A stretch of 24,643 nucleotides of DNA, taken from Apostichopus californicus. Lineage: Eukaryota > Echinodermata > Holothuroidea > Aspidochirotida > Stichopodidae. Of the stretch, positions 1 to 24,643 are shown piece after piece. Position numbers and translations under genes: made by a program. The DNA lies in NCBI GenBank assembly GCA_020650975.1, contig JAIPMN010020903.1:4786-29428 (forward strand). Direction: 5' to 3'. The notes below the pieces were generated by a model, which saw only the letters and a list, made by a program, of their open reading frames with translations, had not been told where the DNA came from and made no database searches. How positions within the stretch are numbered: position 1 is the stretch's first letter; every line of letters starts with the position of its first letter.

Positions 1-2330
1 TATGACATCATACATGGCACTACTGTATGACATCATACATGGTACTACTGTATGACATCATACATGGCACTACTGTATGACATCATACATGGCACTACTG
101 TATGACATCATATATGGTATTTCTATATGACATCACACATGGCACTACTGTATGACATCATACATGGCACTACTGTATGACATCATATATGGTATTTCTA
201 TATGACATCACACATGGCACTACTGTATGACATCATACATGGCACTACTGTATGACATGATACATGGCACTACTGTATGACATCATACATGGCACTACTG
301 TATGACATCATACATGGCACTACTGTATGACATCATACATGGCACTACTGTATGACATCATAAATGGCACTACTGTATGACATCATACATGGCACTACTG
401 TATGACGTCATACATGGCACTACTGTATGACATCATACATGGCACTACTGTATGACATCATACATGGCACTACTGTATGACATCACACATGGCACTACTG
501 TATGACATCATACATGGCACTAGTGTATGACATCATACATGGCACTACTGTATGATATCATACATGGCACTGTACTGTATGACATCATAAGTGGCACTAC
601 TGTATGACATCATACATGGTACTACTGTATGACATCACACATGGCACTACTGTATGACATCATATATGGCACTACTGTATGACATCATACATGGCACTAC
701 TGTATGACATCACACATGGCACTACTGTATGACATCATACATGGCACTACTGTATGACATCACACATGGCACTAGGCACTACTGTATGACATCATACATG
801 GTACTACTGTATGACATCATAAATGGCACTACTGTATGACATCATACATGGCACTACTGTATGACATCATACATGGCACTACTTTATGACATACATGGCA
901 CAAGTGTATGACATCATAAATGGCACTACTGTATGACATCATACATGGTATTTCTATATGACATCATACATGGCATTACTGTATGACGTCATACGTGCGC
1001 TACTGTATGACATGATACATGGCACTACTGTATGACATCATACATGGCACTACTGTTTGACATCATACATGACACTACTGTATGACATCATACATGGCAC
1101 AAGTGTATGACATCATAAGTGGCACTACTGTATGACATCATACATGGTACTACTGTATGACATCATACATGGTACTACTGTATGACATCTTACATGGTAC
1201 TACTGTATGACATCATACATGGCACTACTGTATGACATCATACATGGCACTACTGTGTGACATCTTGCATGGTACTACTGTATGACATCACACATGGCAC
1301 TACTGTGTGACATCTTGCATGGTACTACTGTATGACATCATACATGGTACTACTGACATCATACATGGCACTGTACTGTATGACATCATACATGGTCCTA
1401 CTGTATGACATCATACATGGCACTACTGTATGACATCATACATGGCACTACTGTATGACATCATACATGGTATTTCTGTATGACATCATACATGGTACTA
1501 CTGTATGACATCATACATGGCACTACTGTATGACATCATACATGGCACTACTGTATGACATCATACATGGCACTACTGTATGACATCATACATGGCACTG
1601 TACTGTATGACATCATACATGGCACTACTGTATGACATCATACATGGCACTACTGTATGACATCATACATGGCACTACTGTATGACATCATACATGGTAT
1701 TTCTGTATGACATCATACATGGTACTACTGTATGACATCACACATGGCACTACTGTATGACATCATACATGGCACTACTGTATGACATCATACATGGCAC
1801 TACTGTATGACATCATAAATGGCACTACTGTATGACATCAAACATGGCACTAGTGTATGATATCATACATGGCACTAGTGTATGACATCATACATGGCAC
1901 TACTGTATGACATCATACATGGCACTACTGTATGACATTATACATGGTATTTCTATATGACATGATACATGGCACTACTGTATGACATCATACATGGCAC
2001 TACTGTTTGACATCATACATGGCACTACTGTTTGACATCATACATGGCACTACTGTATGACATCATACATGGTATTTCTATATGACATCATACATGGTAT
2101 TTCTATATGACATCATACATGGCATTACTGTATGATATCATACATGGCACTACTGTATGACATCATACATGGCACTACTGTATGACATCATAAGTGGCAC
2201 TAATGTATGACATCACACATGGCACTACTGTATGACATCATACATGACACTACTGTATGACATCATACATGGTACTACTGTATGACATCATACATGGCAC
2301 TACTGTATGACATCCTTCCATGCACTTCTG
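1..2330. repeat. 25-bp minisatellite, about 92 copies, reaching the window edge
   Basis: Units begin with TATGACATCATA and continue with CATGGCACTACTG; total 25 bp. Most copies differ by one or two substitutions (CACACATGG, ACATGGTAC, TAAATGGCAC). A variant with GGTATTTCTA recurs in scattered copies, and insertions of a few bases (GTACTGTA) shift the register. Copies decay at 2305-2340, just ahead of the first exon's pyrimidine tract. The array lies in an intron, assuming upstream KIF24 exons continue 5' of the window. No gene or RNA is visible in it. Confidence 0.98.
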
Positions 2331-2493
2331 TATGTATATTGTAAGTACGGTGACCCTCAAGGAACCTCACATCCCTACTTCCCGAGTACCTCAATTTTCA
2401 AATCCCTCCCTTTTCTTGCAGTCTTTGTTTTATATAAATCAAGATGTGTTTGCTCTGTTTACTTTTACAATATTATCTCTCTTTTTTTTCCAG

Positions 2494-19653
<17,160 letters not shown>

Positions 19654-21617
19654 AGGGGATGTTACACCCACTGCTGGACACCAGATAGGCCACTGAATAG
19701 AGAAGGGCCTGGAATTAGTTGAAGGGGATATTACACCCAGTGCTCTACACCAGATAGACCACTGAATAGAGAAGGGCCTGGAATTAGTTGAAGGGGATGT
19801 TACACCCAGTGCTCTACACCAGATAGACCACTGAACAGAGAAGGGCCTGGAATTAGTTGAAGGGGATATTACACCCAGTGCTCGACACCAGATAGTCCAC
19901 TGAATAGAGAAGGGCCTGGAATTAGTTGAAGGGGATGTTACACCCAGTGCTCTACACCAGATAGGCCACTGAATAGAGAAGGGCATGGAATTAGTTGAAG
20001 GGGATGTTACACCCACTGCTGGAAACCAGATAGTCCACTGAATAGAGAAGGGCCTGGAATTAGTTGAAGGGGATGTTACACCCAGTGCTCTACACCAGAT
20101 AGGCCACTGAATAGAGAAGGGCCTGGAATTAGTTGAAGGGGATATTACACCCACTGCTGGACACCAGATAGTCCACTGAATAGAGAAGGGCCTGGAATTA
20201 GTTGAAGGGGATGTTACACCCAGTGCTCTACACCAGATAGGCCACTGAATAGAGAAGGGCCTGGAATTAGTTGAAGGGGATGTTACACCCACTGCTGGAC
20301 ACCAGATAGTCCACTGAATAGAGAAGGGCCTGGAATTAGTTGAAGGGGATATTACACCCACTGCTATATGCCAGACAGACTGCTGAACAGAGAAGGGCCT
20401 GGAATTAGTTGAAGGGGAAGTTACACCCAGTGCTCTACACCAGATAGGCCACTGAATAGAGAAGGGCCTGGAATTAGTTGAAGGGGATGTTACACCCAGT
20501 GCTCTACACCAGATAGGCCACTGAATAGAGAAGGGCCTGGAATTAGTTGAAGGGGATATTACACCCACTGCTATATGCCAGACAGACTGCTGAACAGAGA
20601 AGGGCCTGGAATTTGATGAAGGGGATATTACACCCACAGCTATATGCCAGACAGACTGCTGAAGACATAGGGGCCTGGAATCAGCAAAAAGGGTGATAAC
20701 ACACTTTTCTACACCAGACAGACTGCTACACATGGAGGAGCCTGGTATTCAGCTGCTTACTGATTTATTTCATAAAGACCACTGAACATGGGATGACCTG
20801 GTTTCAAGTATCAGTGATATGCACCCACTGCTCTACACTATTACAGAGCCCTGAACATGGAGGAGCATGTAAATTAGCTGAGGTGATGCATATTAATACG
20901 TACACCTCATATGGACACTGACCATGGATGGATATATACGTGGTGTCAACAGAAAGTGATATTGTACCAATTGCTCTACACCAGATGGGAATGTAAATCC
21001 TTTGCTCTACAAGAGAGAGGGCTGCATTGTTTAATATGTTGGAACACATGTTCCCTATATATCAACACTCAATGCAACTTAATCTAACTAATAATATTTG
21101 TTTTTTATTCTCCTTTTAAGTTGCAAGATATTACAGTTTTAATCAAGAAACTTTGTGTCCCATGAAAACTTAATGTAGTGCACCCTATTTTACTCGACTC
21201 TCTGAACCTTTGGTCTAGCTTAAATCGTTCTTGTTCGTAATATAACAGATGACACCTTGAGGTATGCGATCTTTTCTTATACAGTCTAAACCTTGTACCA
21301 CAAGTTCCATGCAGCAAAGTGCAGCTTTTTGAAACTGAAAGTTTAATTTGTTAAATATATCTTTCTCATTCCATTTTATTGTAAGACACCTCGCTTAGGC
21401 ACTTTGAGCAAATCACCATTCCAAGTAATCACCAAAGACTATTAAAACATTATTCTACTAGCTTAGTGTTTACTTCAAGGTTTTAATCTATTTACTCTTA
21501 TGTTAATAATCACATGAGTCTGTGACAATCTATAAGCTCAAAATCGGACTTGTTTTAAATTAGTACCTCCAACTGTATTTTGGATAGAAAAATTCAACAG
21601 TATGTCTAAGATTCATC
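19654..21617 (+). other. Probable 3' UTR, containing the minisatellite
   Basis: Follows the stop codon. After the array core, decaying units (CACTGCTCTACAC, GCTCTACACCAGATGGGA) can be followed to about 21030, then unique AT-rich sequence. If transcription continues to the first AATAAA, the UTR would be about 2 kb and mostly repeat. Confidence 0.5.
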
Positions 21618-21623
21618 AATAAA
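21618..21623 (+). terminator. Candidate polyadenylation signal AATAAA
   Basis: First canonical AATAAA found downstream of the stop codon. An ATTAAA variant occurs earlier, near 21441. In AT-rich DNA such hexamers occur by chance, so this is tentative. Confidence 0.35.
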
Positions 21624-21689
21624 ATTTAATTACAGACCAAACTACCTAGATTTAGGACAAATTGACTTTGTGCCATAACTTGTTTGAAA

Positions 21690-21925
21690 ACATTTTGTTT
21701 TCAAGTATCTGATAGCATTTTCAGTGTAATATCTTGTGTTTAAGTAGCTGATAGTGTTTTCAGAGTAAATGCTTCGTTTTCAAGCATCTGATAGTGTTGT
21801 CAGTGTAATGTTTTGTTTTCAAGCATCAGATAGTGTTTTCAAGCATCTGATAGTGTTTTCAAGCGTCTGATAGTGTTTTCAGTGTAATTTTTGGTTTTTC
21901 AGGCAGCTGATAGTGTTTTCAGTAT
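21690..21925. repeat. Short tandem array with GTTTTCAAGCATCTGATAG core
   Basis: Six to seven copies of CATCTGATAGTGTTTTCA, spaced by 23 to 60 bases with variable linkers containing GTGTAATGTTTTG. Some copies are shortened to about 23 bp. Confidence 0.85.
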
Positions 21926-24059
21926 GTTTCTATGCCATCAGATATGGCAACGTTGTTGTTTATAGGATGGTCCTGATGTCATAGACAAGACATTTATAAC
22001 TCTTGTCAAGATGTAATGTTACAAACTAAATACAATTCAACAAATAATCGCTTTGAAGTTATTTTCAGTTAACCGTCCCATCGCTACAATTTTCCAATTT
22101 CTGTGAAAATGTTGTATAAGTATCAAGTTTGATATATCAGACAAGTTTTTGTAAAGATGTGTTTTACTGAAAGTTGGCAAGTTGACAACAGTTTGTTTAT
22201 TTGCAGTGTTGTGCTATTGAAACACAGTAATTATACATTTAGCATGTCCCTCCTAGGTCAGCGTACGTCGATACCATTAAAGATATTTAATAGCATACGA
22301 AAAGTCTGCTACCTTTCAAGACAAAATATATATCAAAACAGTATTCCGAAGCACTTCCATAGCACCTATGTCATTGTTTCTATATGTGCTTTATTGTCCT
22401 ACTAGGCAGCTTCATATGTTCTTGGATGAAGTTTGGTTGGTTTAAGCAAGGCTTTACAATTGGCATACGGGCCAAATCTTAGCCTGCGCAAGATTTTATT
22501 CTGGCCCGTGAAAGAAACAGCACCCCATAATCTTGCATAAATTATGTGGGCCTTAAAGGTCTTATACTTGAGAACCCACCAGTGTATTATCTCTGGCCAG
22601 TTGCTCCAACCAACATGTCCATGGCCCCCACAGAAAAAAAAATTAATTGAGAATTACTGGTGTAAAGATTATCTCAGGATTAAATGAACCAACACAACAC
22701 AAAAGTTTGTATTTATTGAAATTGTATTAAAACTTTTCACTTGAAATGATTTAGAAAGAGCTTCCAAAAATTCATAAGAATTCTTTTACAGTTCCTCAAT
22801 TTTAAAACTTTTGTATCATAATTACTTTAAAAGGAGAGAAAAGTATTCTTCTTTAAATAGTATTTCTCTGTTTGCAAATATACAAATGAAGTAATAGATT
22901 TTTACTAGTATAACATAAAAGTAATTTTTTTGTAACTGAGTTGGCTCTCACCAATGACCAAGCTGTATTTCAAACTGTTTATTCTTATAATATAGTATTA
23001 CAATCCATTTTAAATGTGAATTCTGCCAAAGACTCAAAAACCTTCTTCAAATGCTTTTGTCTTCTTCATTTTCATTGTTCTTTTTTCTTTTGTTTATTTC
23101 TCTTTTGTTTCCTGTTTTTTGTCTCTGTACATTGTGTGTTTCTTCAGATAATAAAATGACAAAGATATAAAATGTGGTGCAGCGGCAAGTTAAAGAACAA
23201 TGAGACTTCAAACAACAGGATGTTTACAAAGTTTGAGATCAAAACAATCTTGGTAATTACTTTCAACAGTTCAGAAGTACATGAAGGTCATGCACTCACT
23301 AAGGAATAATAATTAAGGAGAAAAAAACAAATTGCCAATAAACGATGATAAGGCTCTGTGGACAGATGTCCTAATTACTAACATATTCAAAACGACTAAT
23401 GAGAATGACGATAGTGGTATAAAACAAGCTTTCTATGAGATGCTGTCACCTTGATGCATCCGAAACATTAATGCAATAAATTTGATTTTATGACCATTCG
23501 TTATCAAAAATGAAACCATTTTACTGCCAACCTCTAGATGATTAATCTCTCGCTTAGACAGAGACAGGAGTTTAAATCTTCAGAAAACTGTTGGGGTAAG
23601 GGGGGGGGGGGGAGGGAGGGTCACATATATGAAACAGACTGTGTTAATATAACAGCAATACCTCTAGCTTGGGAGTGACAGACAGATTCCTTTACACAAT
23701 TTGCTGGGATTGAGCCAGCTGTTCCCGATTGGTTACGACATGTGTGTACCATTACACAGCATGAGAAGAGAAAAGTGCCTTAACCAAAACCTTTCGAATC
23801 TGAAGTCATATTACTCCTACTTTGTGACAATTTCACAGACGTTCTATAAAGTCTCTTATTGAACTTCTGACAACACTGACAAGTTTGAACTATTAGCCTA
23901 GCGAACGACACCAACAACAACCATATTGTGAGTGTAATATGAACAGAAATATTCAGATTAGAAGGGCACATTTCTTCCTTTACATGTGCCAAATATAAAA
24001 ACTTTTCGCCCAAACCATAGTTGGGTTTGCATGAAAGTGGACTCTCCTTTTCAGGACCG
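21926..24059. other. Downstream non-coding DNA
   Basis: AT-rich sequence with no supported gene on either strand. Short open frames (82, 72 and 96 codons) lack conserved motifs. A small imperfect hairpin GGGCCAAATCTT...AAGATTTTATTCTGGCCC lies at about 22468-22507 and a G-run at 23593-23620. Several AATAAA hexamers occur. Confidence 0.7.
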
Positions 24060-24643
24060 ATTTCTATCACTGCCCCACAAGGCCAAGTTACTCCTTGCTA
24101 GACTACTGGATAGGTGTCCCCACAAGGCCGAGTTGCTCCTTGCTAGACTACTGGATAGGTGTCCCCACAAGGTCAAGTTGCTCCTTGCTAGACTACTGGA
24201 TAGGGTTTCATGGTGTCCCCACAAGGCCAAGTTGCTCCTTGCTAGACTACTGGATAGAGTGTCATGGTGTCCCCACCCAATTTGCTCATTGCTAGACTAC
24301 TGGATAGAGGGTCATGGTGTCCCCACAAGGCCAAGTTGCTCCTTGCTAGACTACTGGATAGAGTGTCATGGTGTCCCCACCCAAGTTGCTTCTTGCTAGA
24401 CTACTGGATAGAGTGTCATGGTGTCCCCACAAGGCCAAGCTGCTTCTTGCTAGACTACTGGATAGAGTGTCATGGTGTCCCCACAAGGTCAAGTTGCTCC
24501 TTGCTAGACTACTGGATAGGTGTCCCCACAAGGTCAAGTTGCTCCTTGCTAGACTACTGGATAGAGTGTCATGGTGTCCCCACCCAATTTGCTCATTGCT
24601 AGACTACTGGATAGAGGGTCATGGTGTCCCCACAAGGCCAAGT
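24060..24643. repeat. 45/50/54-bp minisatellite running off the window edge
   Basis: Eleven copies of GCTAGACTACTGGATAG with flanks CCCCACAAGG and AAGTTGCTCCTT. Long units (54 bp) carry GAGTGTCATGGTGT; short ones (45 bp) lack the TCATGG part; units reading CCCCACCCAA are about 50 bp. Open frames seen on both strands are repeat artefacts. The array continues beyond 24643. Confidence 0.95.

Noticed and set aside
1-2330. CRISPR array
   Set aside because: Units are contiguous 25-bp repeats without unique spacers, and the locus is eukaryotic with introns.
22468-22507. Imperfect hairpin GGGCCAAATCTT...GGCCC as an RNA gene
   Set aside because: Short stem with a bulge and no further structure or known RNA family match by eye.
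22157-23159. Open frames of 82 and 72 codons downstream
   Set aside because: Short, AT-driven composition and no recognisable domain or signal.
23986-24602. Open frames of 66 to 137 codons with LLARLLDR or LLDYWI repeats
   Set aside because: Same array read in different frames; units of 45 and 54 bp keep any stop-free frame open. No start context or homology.

Overview
The window is eukaryotic nuclear DNA from an animal: AT-rich, with introns bounded by GT/AG, polypyrimidine tracts before acceptors, and many minisatellites. Almost all of it is one plus-strand gene, recognisable as an orthologue of the kinesin-13-family motor KIF24. Tail and motor both resemble vertebrate KIF24, while the intron/repeat style suggests an invertebrate, perhaps a marine deuterostome. 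That taxonomic guess is weak. The 5' part of the gene (N-terminus, first motor strands, promoter) lies upstream of the window.

Layout: 1-2330 is a 25-bp minisatellite of about 92 copies, inside the intron before the first visible exon. Ten coding exons follow: 2494-2591, 5530-5745, 6849-6936, 7840-7961, 8584-8689, 9907-10088 (motor domain), 10780-15084 (one giant exon for a disordered tail of about 1,435 residues), 16691-16735, 18426-18525 and 19507-19653 (conserved C-terminal helical segment and stop). All junctions keep frame; the joined exons total 5,409 nt (1,802 residues plus stop). The motor shows the P-loop GQTGAGKT, switch I SSRSH, switch II DLAGSER, the kinesin-13 KEC motif and [16 protein letters not shown].

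Introns carry an ATTCTATGC-type array (6020-6600), a 17-18-bp array (8168-8300), a tandem duplication of the end of motor exon 9907-10088 together with its splice donor (10009-10690), a 152-bp fold-back element (16452-16603), a degenerate array with a 261-bp higher-order period (16840-17490) and a 249-bp fold-back element (19130-19378). The stop codon sits inside the first unit of a 69-bp minisatellite (19597-20760), so the last 18 or so residues of the protein are repeat sequence. Further downstream is non-coding DNA with another array (21690-21925), and the window ends inside a 45/50/54-bp array (24060-24643).

No second gene is supported. KIF24 in vertebrates is a centriole-associated microtubule-depolymerising kinesin that restrains ciliogenesis with CP110; that role here is inferred from homology. 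The most unusual points are the repeat-derived C-terminus, the 417-residue antisense reading frame through the same array, and the duplicated exon end with spare splice donors.
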